A DNA stretch of 64,000 nt from Caldilineaceae bacterium. Lineage in GTDB: Bacteria > Chloroflexota > Anaerolineae > Caldilineales > Caldilineaceae. The notes under the pieces were generated by a model. The model searched no databases and was not told the origin of the DNA. It worked only from the letters and a program-made list of their open reading frames with translations. Shown piece by piece: positions 10,403 to 20,663 of this stretch. The first letter of the stretch is position 1. Every line of letters starts with the position of its first letter. The translations under genes and the position numbers were made by a program. The stretch covers positions 1 through 64,000 of the forward strand of contig JAPOVP010000083.1 in the NCBI GenBank assembly GCA_026708085.1, in the 5' to 3' direction.

Positions 10403-11662
10403 TCAGGCCGACTCGCGCCCCCAAAACGTCAATAACACAAACGCCGTCAGCGTGCCCACCGCCGCCACCGGCCCCAGCCCCCACACGCCGAAACGCGTAT
10501 ACATCCACGGTCCTGTAAATCCGCTGAACGTCGAGCCAAGCAGATTAAGCGCCACCGAAAGGGAGATGACCTTGCCCCGCCGGTCCGGCGCCTGCTCGCT
10601 GATCAGGGCGATCGCGCTGACAATCCCATACTCGAACACGAAGCGCAGCAGCACCATCGCGGCAACCACCGGCGCCAGCCCCACATTGATAATCGGCATG
10701 GAAACGTAGACCAGCAGAGACCCCAGCATGCCGAACTGTACAGCCCGCTTCTTGCCGATCCGGTCAGTTATAAGCGAGACGAGCACACTACCGCACAGGT
10801 CCGCGGCCCCCTGCGCAAATGCCACCAGCCCCAGGGTTTCCGGGACCAGGCCGTATTCGGTTTCCAGCCACGCGCCATGCGCAATCAGGATGTGGACCTG
10901 GCTGAAATAAAAGAGGGCGTTGGCGCTGATGACGGCCAGGGCCGCCCGCCAGTTGGGACCGAGATCAAAAAGGCCGGTGATAGTCTGCGCGCGAAGCGGG
11001 GGGAGGGAAATGAGAAGAGGAGTGACAGAACGGCTCCTGAGCCTTTTCCGGGCCGCCTCCCGACGCCGCGCCCTTTCGGGGTCCATTACCCGTACGCCGG
11101 CTGTCGCTTCCGGCAAAAGTCCGATTAGAACCCAGCCTGCCAGCATCGCCCCGCCCAGCACGAAGAACGGGAGTTTCCAGCTGAAGCGGCCAAAGAGAAA
11201 GCCCATCAGCGGCAGACCGACAATGCCTGCCAGTGCCCAGGAGTACTCCAATATCCCAATGCCCCGCGCTCGCTGCGCAAACGGCAGTCGCGCACTGATA
11301 TAAGCCTGGCAGGTCGGTAGGAAGCCCGTCAGCCCCGCCCCCGACACGATCATGCCAACGACGACCGACCAGATGCCCACCCCGCTGCCCAACAAAAACA
11401 TGCCCGCCGCCGTCAACAGCAGCGACAGACGCATGATGCGGCGATAGCCGAAGTTGTCCGCCGCCGTGCCGAACAGGGGCGCACTCAATCCCGCCAGGCT
11501 GCGCAGACTGACCAGACGGCCCAGGACAACGATATCCATCCCCAGCCCCAGCGCAACCGTCCGCAGGAAGGGGAAGAAGAGCTGTGTAGTTGTGTCGATT
11601 GCCAGGCGGGTGGCGATACAGGCCGCCAGGATATTGCGAAAACGGGCAAAGCCCCGCGGCAT
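10403..11662 (-). CDS. Major facilitator superfamily transporter (paralog of 7520-8926)
   Basis: MPRGFARFRNILAACIATRLAIDTTTQLFFPFLR start avoids overlap with the upstream gene; same C-terminus GFTGPWMYTRFGVWGLGPV as its paralog. Confidence 0.88.
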   Translation of the reverse strand: MPRGFARFRNILAACIATRLAIDTTTQLFFPFLRTVALGLGMDIVVLGRLVSLRSLAGLSAPLFGTAADNFGYRRIMRLSLLLTAAGMFLLGSGVGIWSVVVGMIVSGAGLTGFLPTCQAYISARLPFAQRARGIGILEYSWALAGIVGLPLMGFLFGRFSWKLPFFVLGGAMLAGWVLIGLLPEATAGVRVMDPERARRREAARKRLRSRSVTPLLISLPPLRAQTITGLFDLGPNWRAALAVISANALFYFSQVHILIAHGAWLETEYGLVPETLGLVAFAQGAADLCGSVLVSLITDRIGKKRAVQFGMLGSLLVYVSMPIINVGLAPVVAAMVLLRFVFEYGIVSAIALISEQAPDRRGKVISLSVALNLLGSTFSGFTGPWMYTRFGVWGLGPVAAVGTLTAFVLLTFWGRESA

Positions 11663-11693
11663 CTCTGCGCGCGCGTCAGCGCGCGGCGGCCCG

Positions 11694-12392
11694 TTACTCA
11701 CCGATCCGGCGCACGGTCGCGCCCGGTGGAGGGAAGAAGACAAAAGTCCGCGGATCGATCTCCTCATCGAACTTGATGAAGTCGAACCGCATACGGAAGC
11801 CGGTACTGCCTTCGATCGCCAGCGGATAGTAGGTGCTCCTGTCCAGCCAGACGGTCACCTTCTCTCCCGCCTCTTCCAGTGGACTCTGCCCGGACGGCAG
11901 CTGAATCTGCACCCGCAGCGCATTCCGGCCGGCCGCCGCTTCCTCGCCGACAATCTGCAGCTCTCCCGCGCGCAGCGCCGCCAGCACGTCATCCGGCATC
12001 GTTTCCAACAATGACGTACCGAAGCGCGAGGCTGTCGCCCCGCCGTCCTTCCGGTCGGTGACGGTGGCGAGATCCAGCACCGGGTCATACGTCCACGCCT
12101 CTTCTTCGTTGAACGTCATGATAAAGACCGCCTTGTGGTCCATTCCTTCCAATTCCGCCTCTGCCCGCAGATGCCGCGGCCGCTGCACCCACAGCTCGTA
12201 CTCAACCATTTGATCATTTTTTCCCAACTGCAGCCGCCCCTGCACAGTCTTCAGCTCCTCAAGCCGCGCCGCAACCTCATCCGGCAAACTCTCTGCATCC
12301 GGGATCCGAGTCGTGAAAGAGAGGACAGCCAGCCCAACAGCGGCCGCAAGGGCCAGCCCCACAAAAATTGCCGCGATCCGTTTGCGATCCAT
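11694..12392 (-). CDS. LolA-like / outer-membrane-lipoprotein-sorting-type protein, N-terminal membrane anchor
   Basis: ORF 232 aa; N-terminal TM, then VQGRLQLGKNDQMVEYELWVQRPRHLRAEAE ... VTVWLDRSTYYPLAIEG. Confidence 0.7.
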   Translation of the reverse strand: MDRKRIAAIFVGLALAAAVGLAVLSFTTRIPDAESLPDEVAARLEELKTVQGRLQLGKNDQMVEYELWVQRPRHLRAEAELEGMDHKAVFIMTFNEEEAWTYDPVLDLATVTDRKDGGATASRFGTSLLETMPDDVLAALRAGELQIVGEEAAAGRNALRVQIQLPSGQSPLEEAGEKVTVWLDRSTYYPLAIEGSTGFRMRFDFIKFDEEIDPRTFVFFPPPGATVRRIGE

Positions 12393-12484
12393 CCGAAAGT
12401 TTTCGGGTCTCAGTCAGTGATTTTTGGGAGGATGCCGCGCGACGTTATCCAGTTTCGGGCTCAGCGCGACCTGAAATTGGCAGA

Positions 12485-12950
12485 TCATCGACGCCGGCAC
12501 AGGTTTCTATTGCTCAGTAGTTTCTGGTGGGCGCTTGTAAAATCCTTGCGCTCGTATGTTGAGTACACTTTCCCGCGCGGTCTGTCAATCAAGAGCTTGT
12601 TTCCAAAATCCTCGTGTAAAGCCAGGTCGTTTGAGTACAAAAGGCGTGCGCCGCTGACCTGGGCCAGCGCGATCAAATGAATGTCGTTGGAACGGCATCT
12701 CCCCTCTCTGCCGAGTTCCTCCTCCCTCTGATCCACAGTGCCTGGCGTCTCCTGCCGTATTCTCCCTGCAAGAATCCCTTGCTGTATCCACTGCTGGGCC
12801 TTCACACAGTTGAGTCCGGCAAGAAGCTTCCTGCTAACTACAAGGCGAAGCAAGCTGGAATCAAGCCGTTCGAAAAACCTCCTGCCAGCTTCGGGTCGAT
12901 TGTCGCCAAAAGACTTCGTGCGAAACGTTTACATCAACAATCGCGCACAC
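12485..12950 (-). pseudogene. PIN-like domain protein, one-nucleotide frameshift at an A4/T4 run (12908-12911)
   Basis: Frame 1 from GTG at 12950 gives VCAIVDVNVSHEVF; after dropping one T it continues GDNRPEAGRRFFERLDSSLLRLVVSRK...CRSNDIHLIALAQVSGARLLYSNDLALHEDF (ORF 12485-12853). Confidence 0.75.
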
Positions 12951-12953
12951 TTG

Positions 12954-14315
12954 CTACAGCCCCAAAGACCTGGTCGTTTCTTCCATGAAGAATCTGCGGT
13001 AGCTGTCGGGCGCGTTCAAAACATTGCCCTCGTTGTCGATTCCCAGTGAATGGATCTGTACATCGAGACCGTCCCTTTCAAAATGAAGTATCGATACATC
13101 TTCAGGCTTCAAGGCGCCGCTCCCGTCGCGGACATCCATACGCACGCGATCTATGAGGTGATCGCTGTGCGTCTCTACGATGATTTGACGCTCCTTGCTT
13201 GCAATTTGACAGAACAGACTGCCTAGCGCAGCCTGCGCGCTGGGGTGGAGATGTACCTCTGGCTGTTGCCAGAGGAACAGAGGCGACGCGTCCGGCCGCA
13301 GCAACTCGGTTATCACCAAGAGCGCCTGGCTGACTCCGTATCCGACGTCAATGAGATTGCGCAACGGTCCCTTTAGGTTGGCCCCAGATTTTCTAATCTG
13401 AATCTGGAATGGTTCGCTATCTCTCTGCCCCAACCGCTTTATGGAGATTTCATCAAACAGGCCCGCGGCCTTGCCAAATTCCTGTAAGCGTCTCTTGAGT
13501 TCAGTCCACACTGTATTGCGCCGCGTGAACACGTCTGCAAGATACATCGGCACATAGTCACCTTCGGGGTCCCGGGTGAAACGAGATGGATCATAAGTGC
13601 GGTTCGGCTTGGAACGCACCGGCGCGCTGGCGAATGGGCGCACTCCGGATAACGAAAGATCAAACCAGGGAAATTCTCGGAGAACCTCTTTGTCTTCAGA
13701 GCTGATTGGAGGAGAGCCTTCCCGCGGTTCATACTCCGGGTCTCCTGCCTGGTTTCTCCCCGGAATTGAAGAGTTGCTAAAGTGAACATGCGGAGGAATC
13801 GTATGATCCTGAAGAGAGTATCGTTTTCCTCTGATCACCCTCTTTTCCCAACTTCCCCTGTGTGTCGCAGCCCTGAGAACATAGACATGGTTTTTTTCGC
13901 TGTCTTCCTCAAAGCTTTCTTCAATCCAGGTGTCGCCAAAGGCAAATCGCCTTCCAACAGGGACCGGAACTGCACCATCCTTTCCGAATGTTACGTCGAA
14001 TTTCTTGGATAAAGGCTTACTTGCCCTCTTGTGTGAATTCGGTCTCGTTGTACTGAATCCCGCAACGAAGGTTTCGGCTCTGCCGCCCCGCCCGCCTCGG
14101 AAGTGAGCGATCTCGTCGAAACTGCCAAGATCATACGGCTCTTCCTTGAAATCAGGGATCCTGTAGTCGTTGGCGAGTTCCCAAAGAGCGCGAATTATGG
14201 CCAGGAAGGAGGTCTTGCCTGTGCTGTTCTCTCCCACCAGAAGAGTTAAGGGCGCTAACTTGGCCGTCTGCTCCTCCCGGAAGCAGCGGTAGTCTTTCAG
14301 CCTGATCTCATCCAT
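12954..14315 (-). CDS. AAA/OLD-like ABC-type ATPase (AAA_15/AAA_21 type)
   Basis: MDEIRLKDYRCFREEQTAKLAPLTLLVGENSTGKTSFLAII (Walker A), DVGYGVSQ signature, LFLWQQPEVHLHP Walker B, VETHSDHLIDR. Confidence 0.9.
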   Translation of the reverse strand: MDEIRLKDYRCFREEQTAKLAPLTLLVGENSTGKTSFLAIIRALWELANDYRIPDFKEEPYDLGSFDEIAHFRGGRGGRAETFVAGFSTTRPNSHKRASKPLSKKFDVTFGKDGAVPVPVGRRFAFGDTWIEESFEEDSEKNHVYVLRAATHRGSWEKRVIRGKRYSLQDHTIPPHVHFSNSSIPGRNQAGDPEYEPREGSPPISSEDKEVLREFPWFDLSLSGVRPFASAPVRSKPNRTYDPSRFTRDPEGDYVPMYLADVFTRRNTVWTELKRRLQEFGKAAGLFDEISIKRLGQRDSEPFQIQIRKSGANLKGPLRNLIDVGYGVSQALLVITELLRPDASPLFLWQQPEVHLHPSAQAALGSLFCQIASKERQIIVETHSDHLIDRVRMDVRDGSGALKPEDVSILHFERDGLDVQIHSLGIDNEGNVLNAPDSYRRFFMEETTRSLGL

Positions 14316-14413
14316 GACAGTTCCCTTTCGCAAGACGTCCACATCGCGTCGTGTCGAACTGTCTGCAAAGGCAGCTCCCAATCGGCCGCTAACGCCGTGA
14401 TTATATCATTGCT

Positions 14414-15310
14414 CTACCGCGTCCGCTCCATGAACGCATGCAGCGCAGGCAGCATCCGCTCAGGCGCCTCCTCCGCCAAAAAATGCCCGCAATCCCTGAA
14501 CTCGTGCACCTCAAAGTCCGCCAGCTCCGCCTTCCACCGGTTCAGCTCCTTCTCCCGAAACGCGATGTCCTTGAACCCCCACAATAGCAGCGCCGGCTTC
14601 GCACTGAAAGCGGCCCGGTCTTCCCAGATCGACTCCAGCCAGTCGCTCGCACCGACGATGTACCTCGGAAACGCCGCGCACGCGGCCCGCGCCTCCGGCG
14701 TCGGCTGCGCATTGCGATAGTGCGCCATCACCTCCGCCGTCAGAATCTCCTTTGAGGCGACCGCCATCGGCAGCACCCTGTTCACGAAAAAATTGTGGCG
14801 CTTAATCAGGTACTGGCCCAGCCAGCTCGCCATGAAAAAGCTGAACATCACATAGTGCGGATCGCGTCCGACCGGCCAGCACCAGGTGTTCGTGATCACC
14901 AGCCGCTTCACCCGCTCCGGATGCTTTCGTGCGAAATCCAACCCAATCGGCCCGCCCCAATCCACCAGGTACAGGGTCGCGTCCTGCACGTCGAGATGGT
15001 CGAGCAAGGCAGCGGCCGCATCCGCATGGGCTTCAGGCCGGTAGTCGGCCGGTCGCTGACTGCGCGCTGACAGCCCGAAACCGATATGGTCGGGCGCAAT
15101 ACATCGATACTGCGACCGCAGATCCCTGATCAAATGCCGAAATTCAAAAGACCAGGTGGGATTGCCATGCAGGGAAACGATCGGCTCCCCCGCGCCCTCG
15201 TCAATGTAGTGCATCTCGTGGCCGGATGGAGTCGTGAAGAAACTGCTCTCGAAGGGGTATATCGCGTCAGACAGCCACGCGGGGCGCGCGGGGGATACGC
15301 TCTGGCTCAA
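14414..15310 (-). CDS. Alpha/beta hydrolase, haloalkane dehalogenase-like
   Basis: ORF 298 aa; LHGNPTWSFEFRHLI, LVDWGGPIGLDFA (Asp nucleophile), DCGHFLAEEAPE. Confidence 0.88.
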   Translation of the reverse strand: MSQSVSPARPAWLSDAIYPFESSFFTTPSGHEMHYIDEGAGEPIVSLHGNPTWSFEFRHLIRDLRSQYRCIAPDHIGFGLSARSQRPADYRPEAHADAAAALLDHLDVQDATLYLVDWGGPIGLDFARKHPERVKRLVITNTWCWPVGRDPHYVMFSFFMASWLGQYLIKRHNFFVNRVLPMAVASKEILTAEVMAHYRNAQPTPEARAACAAFPRYIVGASDWLESIWEDRAAFSAKPALLLWGFKDIAFREKELNRWKAELADFEVHEFRDCGHFLAEEAPERMLPALHAFMERTR

Positions 15311-15343
15311 TGTATATTCTCCTGTTGTGGATTGAAGGCAGCG

Positions 15344-18034
15344 CTACATCCAGATCCGGGGGGGAGCGTCGCCCTTGTCAGGAGGAGGCGGCAACTCGGA
15401 CTGCCCACTTTCAACGGAACCACTGTCAACGATATCATTTTCAACGGAACCTTTGCCGTTGGCCCCACTGCCGTTGGTCCCGCTGTCGACAGACCCGTTG
15501 TCATGATCGAGGGATGGAGAAGCAGCAAGCGACGCGGGCATTTCCTCTTCGTGTTCCGGGTCACTCTCTGCCGCGGTCTTGAGATAGACCTCCCGCCCCA
15601 GGCTCCGGCCCCGGTCAGGTCCCAGAATGCCGGCTGCTTCGAGCTGCTCTAACAGACGGCTGGCGCGGTTGTAGCCGACACGCAGCTTCCGCTGCAAAAT
15701 CGTCACCGAGCCGCGCCCGGCCTCCGACACGACCTGTACCGCTTCGTCGAAAAGTCCGTCGCGGCCCTCGCCGTCCTGCGTCTGATCATGCAGTGGGTTC
15801 TGCCCGTCATCCTGTTCAAGGAGTTGGAGAGATTCGCCCTCGCTTCTCTGCGTAGTGCCCTCCGCCGACGGCAGTTCGCGCTCTTCGATCGGTGAGGAGA
15901 GGGGATCAGGCGTGAAGAGCGGGATCTGTTCGCCTTCCAATCGCCCCTGTCCGTTCCCCTGCTGCTCCTGGATGTAGGTTTCCAGATTGTGGAAGTTCTG
16001 CCAGTAACGGACGATGCGGTTGGTCTCCGCATCATCCAGAAACGCGCCCTGCAGCCGCTCCAGCTTGCTCGCATCCGGCGCCATGAACAGCATATCGCCT
16101 CGCCCCAGTAGATTCTCCGCGCCCGGCACATCCAGCACCACCCGGCTGTCGATCTGGCTGGTCACCGCGAAGGCGATGCGGGCCGGGAAATTGGCCTTGA
16201 TCAGGCCGGTGATGACATCGACCGAGGGCCGCTGCGTCGCGATGATCATATGAATGCCCACCGCACGCGCCATCTGCGCCAGCCGGATCACGTGTTTCTC
16301 CACCTCCTCCGGCGCCGCCATCATCAGGTCGGCCATCTCATCGATGATCACGACGACGTAAGGCAGGATCTCCTCGCCCAGTTTGCGCAGATACGCGTTG
16401 AAGCGTTCCAGATCGCGTACGCCCGCCTTGTTGAGCAGCTGATAGCGCCGCTCCATCTCTTTGATGCACCAGAACAGCACCCCCGAGGCCCGCTCCACGT
16501 CGGTCACTACCGGGCTGAGAAGATGCGGCGTCCCGTTGTAGACAGTCAGTTCGACCATCTTCGGGTCGATCATCAGCAGGCGCAGCGTTTCCGGCGTGTG
16601 CGTCAAAAGCAGACAGCCGATGATCGAATTGATGCAGACCGACTTGCCCGTGCCCGTGGCGCCGGCGATCAGCAGATGGGGCATCCGCGCCAGGTCGGTG
16701 ACCACAGGCTTGCCCCGCACGTCCTCGCCCAGAGCGATGGGTAGGCGGCCCCCGACCTGTATGGTCTCGTACTCCTCGCTCTCCATCAGCTCCTTCAGGC
16801 CGACATTGTTGCTCTCCGTATTCGGCACCTCGATGCCGACGTAGCTTGTCCCTGGAATTGGCGCCTCGATCCGCACCGTGCGCGCCGCAAGCGCCAGGGC
16901 CAGATCGTTGCTCAGGCTGGCGATTTTGCTGACCTTCACCTTGGTGCGCTTCGTCTCCCCGCGTACCGTACGCTCGGTATAGCCCGGGCGGATCAGATAT
17001 TGCGTGACTGTAGGGCCGGCGTTGACCCCTTCAAAATCAGCGGGGACGCCGAACAGCGCCAGCGTCTCTTCCAGCAGCCGCCCCCGGTAGCGAATCAGAT
17101 CGTCGCTGTCGATCGACCGGTCCCAGAAGTCCAACATATCACTCAGCTGCGGGAGTTCCCACGCCGGTTCGACTTTCCCGTTTCGCTCTTTCAACTGCCG
17201 GTCGGCGCCCATCGCCGACACCTGACCATCGGAGCCGGCAAGCTCTTCCGACTGCATCGACGGTGCATCTTCGGCGGCGCGGCCAACCTGTCCTATGGGG
17301 AAAAGAGAAGTGGACTGAGGAGCCGGAGCATGGGTCTCGTTGCCCTCCTGTCTGGCCAGTTTCCTGGTTCTGAAAAGCTCTTTGCGCCTTTCTTGCCGCC
17401 ACAGCTCTTGCAGAACTCCCCGGACATCCTGGCCCATCGCGCCGCCCCCAGCCCAGAGACCATCCCAGAACCGGCGACCGGTGAGCAGCGTCAGACCCGA
17501 CAGCGCCACCACAAGAATTACCATCCACCCGCCCCAGCCGGGCAGCCCATCCGCCAGCGCATTCGCGAAGAAGAGTCCGAGCGCACCGCCGGCTCCCCCG
17601 TCGAGGACGCGCGCCGCCCGCGTCATGGGCGGTAGAAACAGCGTGATGGCGGCAATGTATGCCACAAAGATCAGAAACAGGCCCGTCGGAACCCGCCAGG
17701 GCAGGATCGGCAGCTCACTGCCCGACCGGCCTCCGTCACGGGATGAAGAAGCTCGACCTTTCGACCCTTCAATGGCGCGCAGAACCAGCCACAGGCCCAG
17801 GAAGCCGGTCAGCAAGGGTACGCCGGCCACACCGTCGCCGGTGGCAAAGCGCAGGAGATCGATCCACAGCCCCGTGACACTGCCGCGCGAATCAGTCAGC
17901 AGGCTCAACAGCGTAAAGACCGAAATCAACACCAGGCTGAGGCCGACAACCTCCACGCGGGCGATCGCCGTCAACCCGGCCAAAAACTGTTTCTGCGGGG
18001 CTGCTTTCTTCTTCGTACGCTTCTTGGCTGCCAT
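15344..18034 (-). CDS. ftsK: FtsK/SpoIIIE DNA translocase
   Basis: ORF 896 aa; four N-terminal TM segments, PHLLIAGATGTGKSVCINSII, VVIIDEMADLMM, ATQRPSVDVITGLIKANFPARIAF, gamma wHTH GSVTILQRKLRVGYNRASRLLEQLE. Confidence 0.96.
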   Translation of the reverse strand: MAAKKRTKKKAAPQKQFLAGLTAIARVEVVGLSLVLISVFTLLSLLTDSRGSVTGLWIDLLRFATGDGVAGVPLLTGFLGLWLVLRAIEGSKGRASSSRDGGRSGSELPILPWRVPTGLFLIFVAYIAAITLFLPPMTRAARVLDGGAGGALGLFFANALADGLPGWGGWMVILVVALSGLTLLTGRRFWDGLWAGGGAMGQDVRGVLQELWRQERRKELFRTRKLARQEGNETHAPAPQSTSLFPIGQVGRAAEDAPSMQSEELAGSDGQVSAMGADRQLKERNGKVEPAWELPQLSDMLDFWDRSIDSDDLIRYRGRLLEETLALFGVPADFEGVNAGPTVTQYLIRPGYTERTVRGETKRTKVKVSKIASLSNDLALALAARTVRIEAPIPGTSYVGIEVPNTESNNVGLKELMESEEYETIQVGGRLPIALGEDVRGKPVVTDLARMPHLLIAGATGTGKSVCINSIIGCLLLTHTPETLRLLMIDPKMVELTVYNGTPHLLSPVVTDVERASGVLFWCIKEMERRYQLLNKAGVRDLERFNAYLRKLGEEILPYVVVIIDEMADLMMAAPEEVEKHVIRLAQMARAVGIHMIIATQRPSVDVITGLIKANFPARIAFAVTSQIDSRVVLDVPGAENLLGRGDMLFMAPDASKLERLQGAFLDDAETNRIVRYWQNFHNLETYIQEQQGNGQGRLEGEQIPLFTPDPLSSPIEERELPSAEGTTQRSEGESLQLLEQDDGQNPLHDQTQDGEGRDGLFDEAVQVVSEAGRGSVTILQRKLRVGYNRASRLLEQLEAAGILGPDRGRSLGREVYLKTAAESDPEHEEEMPASLAASPSLDHDNGSVDSGTNGSGANGKGSVENDIVDSGSVESGQSELPPPPDKGDAPPRIWM

Positions 18035-18534
18035 ATCAGAAGTAGTTGGGTCGCCGCCCGTGGTAGGGAATCACACCGGCCGCTGAAGGTCCGATAGTTC
18101 ATTACGTGCTACGCGGGAAAGAACAAACGTTCCCAACACAGTATACCAATGAACTCGGATTTCACCAATCAGTTTCTAATGTATAAGCGCTCTGATACCC
18201 GACGTTTTGCCCGCGCTTTGCAACCGAACGATCGGCGTCTTCCCATCGCCACAGGATCTCCCCCTTGCCGCTTCCAAAAAAGGCTGGCATCAGGTTCAAT
18301 TGACTCGCGGAGAAGATCGCTCGAAACAAGAAAAAAATCAGGCCGCCGGTAGGTGAAATCGCACCATTCTCGCGCAATTCTCGTGACCGACGGCCATCAT
18401 CTGCGTCAAACCCTGAAAACCTTCTACGTGACCCTGCCTAGATAGATCAGATCTTGCACCTGTAACTTTCAGTTCAGAAAAACGTCAACGGGCCCTGGTC
18501 TGACCGCGCACTTGCTTTCAGGACCACCTGCCCC

Positions 18535-20280
18535 TTACACCTGGATCACCACCGGCAGGATCATCGGCCGCCGTCCCATCTCATTGCTGCAGAAGCTGGC
18601 CAGAGCATTGCGAACACGCCGCGAGAGCGCCGTCGGCGCCGCCTTCACTTTGACCTCGTTGCGCACGATCTCCTCTGCCCGCAGAATCAACCCCTCGTTG
18701 TCCCGGATATAGACAAACCCGCGACTGATAATCTCCGGGCCGTAAAGGATCGAGCCGTCGAATTCGTCCAGCGCCACGATGCACACGAGGAAGCCGTCAC
18801 TTCCCAGATGGCGCCGGTCGCGCAGAACCACGCTGCCGATGTCGCCCACGCCCAACCCGTCGACAAAAACGTGGCTGGCGCTCACGTGTTCGCCCAACCG
18901 CGCCTCGATCGCATCGGTCTCTTCCTCGAAATGGCCGAACTCGACCACCTGCCCGTCTTCGACGACGAAGACGTTCTCTGGCGCAATCCCGGCCTCCTCC
19001 GCCAGCTCTCCATGCAGGACAAGATGCCGGTATGCGCCGTGCACAGGGATGAAATAGCGCGGCCGCACCAGCTCCAGCATCCGGCGGTAGTCCTCCTTGC
19101 CGCCGTGTCCGCTCACGTGTACATCGTCCGACAGTTCGTGATAAAAGACCCTGGCCCCGCGACGGTACAGGTTGTCCACGGTACGGTTGAACAGCTCCTC
19201 GTTGCCCGGAATCGGTGTCGCGCTCAACACAACCGTGTCGCCCTTGCGCAGACTGATCTGACGCTGGTCCCCTATGCTCATGCGCACCATGGCACTGGTC
19301 GGCTCTCCCTGGCTTCCGGTGGCGATGATCGTCACCTGGTGAGAGGGCAGTTCTTCCATCTCCTTGGCCGTCAAAAGCTCGTCCTGCCGGATATCGAGGT
19401 ACCCGAGACCGATAGCGATCTTCACGTTGTTGACCATCGAGCGCCCAATCATCCCCACCCGCCGTCCATGCTTGCGGGAAATCGTGATGATCTGCTGCAC
19501 GCGGCTGATGTTGCTGGCAAACGTTGCCAGAATCACCCGCCCATCCACCTGCGAGAAGATACTGTCAAGCGTCTCCTCGACCTTGGTTTCGCTGGGCGTA
19601 CTGCCTTCCGCCTCTATATTCGTGCTGTCCCCCAGCAGCAGCAGCACACCCTCGTCACCCCAGCGCTCCAGCTTGTCCACCTCGGTCAACTTGCCGTCCA
19701 CCGGCGTATCGTCGAACTTGTAGTCGCTCGTCAGGATTATCCGCCCGGCCGGCGTGGAAACACCGACCCCCACACTGTCCGGGAAGCTGTGGCAGGTATG
19801 GAAGAACTCCACTGTGAACGGCTCCAGCGCGATCACATCACTTTCCGTCACCGTATGCAGTTCCGTCTGCGCCAGCAGGCCATGCTCCGATAATTTGCCC
19901 TGAAGCAGGCCCTTTGTCAGCGCAGTGGCATAGACCGGCGCATCCAGCCCCTGGTCGATCAGATAGGGCAATGCACCGATATGGTCCTCATGTCCGTGCG
20001 TCAGTACGATGCCGCGAATCCAGTCCAACCGGTCCAGCAGATACTCGGACTCCGGGATCACCACATCCACCCCGTGCATATCGCTGTCCGGGAACATCAG
20101 GCCGGCGTCAACGATGAGGATGTTCTCGCCGGACTCCAGTACCATCATGTTTTTTCCGATTCCACCGAGCCCTCCCAGCGGAATCACCCGCAGTTGCGTC
20201 GTGTCGGCGTCCACCTCGCGCGGACGGTCCGTTTCAATAGGTGCTACTTCCGTCTGTTCCATTCGATCTCTCCTTTGCAA
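18535..20280 (-). CDS. rnj: Ribonuclease J family metallo-beta-lactamase RNase
   Basis: ORF 581 aa; LGGIGKNMMVLE, LTHGHEDHIGALPYL, SVGVGVSTPAGRIILTSDYKFDDTPVDG, IPVHGAYRHL. Confidence 0.95.
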   Translation of the reverse strand: MQRRDRMEQTEVAPIETDRPREVDADTTQLRVIPLGGLGGIGKNMMVLESGENILIVDAGLMFPDSDMHGVDVVIPESEYLLDRLDWIRGIVLTHGHEDHIGALPYLIDQGLDAPVYATALTKGLLQGKLSEHGLLAQTELHTVTESDVIALEPFTVEFFHTCHSFPDSVGVGVSTPAGRIILTSDYKFDDTPVDGKLTEVDKLERWGDEGVLLLLGDSTNIEAEGSTPSETKVEETLDSIFSQVDGRVILATFASNISRVQQIITISRKHGRRVGMIGRSMVNNVKIAIGLGYLDIRQDELLTAKEMEELPSHQVTIIATGSQGEPTSAMVRMSIGDQRQISLRKGDTVVLSATPIPGNEELFNRTVDNLYRRGARVFYHELSDDVHVSGHGGKEDYRRMLELVRPRYFIPVHGAYRHLVLHGELAEEAGIAPENVFVVEDGQVVEFGHFEEETDAIEARLGEHVSASHVFVDGLGVGDIGSVVLRDRRHLGSDGFLVCIVALDEFDGSILYGPEIISRGFVYIRDNEGLILRAEEIVRNEVKVKAAPTALSRRVRNALASFCSNEMGRRPMILPVVIQV

Positions 20281-20663
20281 AGCAATACAGGCGGTACGCC
20301 TGCGTTGCCGTGAATTTCGTCTAACACAAAAACGCCGGGCAGCAACAGCTCCCAGCGCGAAAAAGAGTCTTCTATGTATAAAAGTTCAACATATACGCGC
20401 AGGGCGAGCAGAGGACGAAATAGAGGGGGAGCCCTTAATCGTTGACCCTTCGGCCGCCGTCAACTGCACAAACGCCCGCGCCGGCGGCCACACTCGCTCC
20501 TCAGATTCAGTTATTCCCCTCCATTGTACCTGTGAATCGTCCGTTTGTCTACTTTTTCCCGCAACGTCGGTGCATCCCAAAATGAGTGAGCTCTTCTACA
20601 CCTTCGGCAACAACCAAACCATAGCCATTCCGCGTTCAACTCTGAGCAGTGAAAGCGCCGCTT

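Noticed and set aside
18808-19893. 361-aa plus ORF opposite RNase J
   Set aside because: Shadow ORF in high-GC sequence; the RNase J frame is conclusive.
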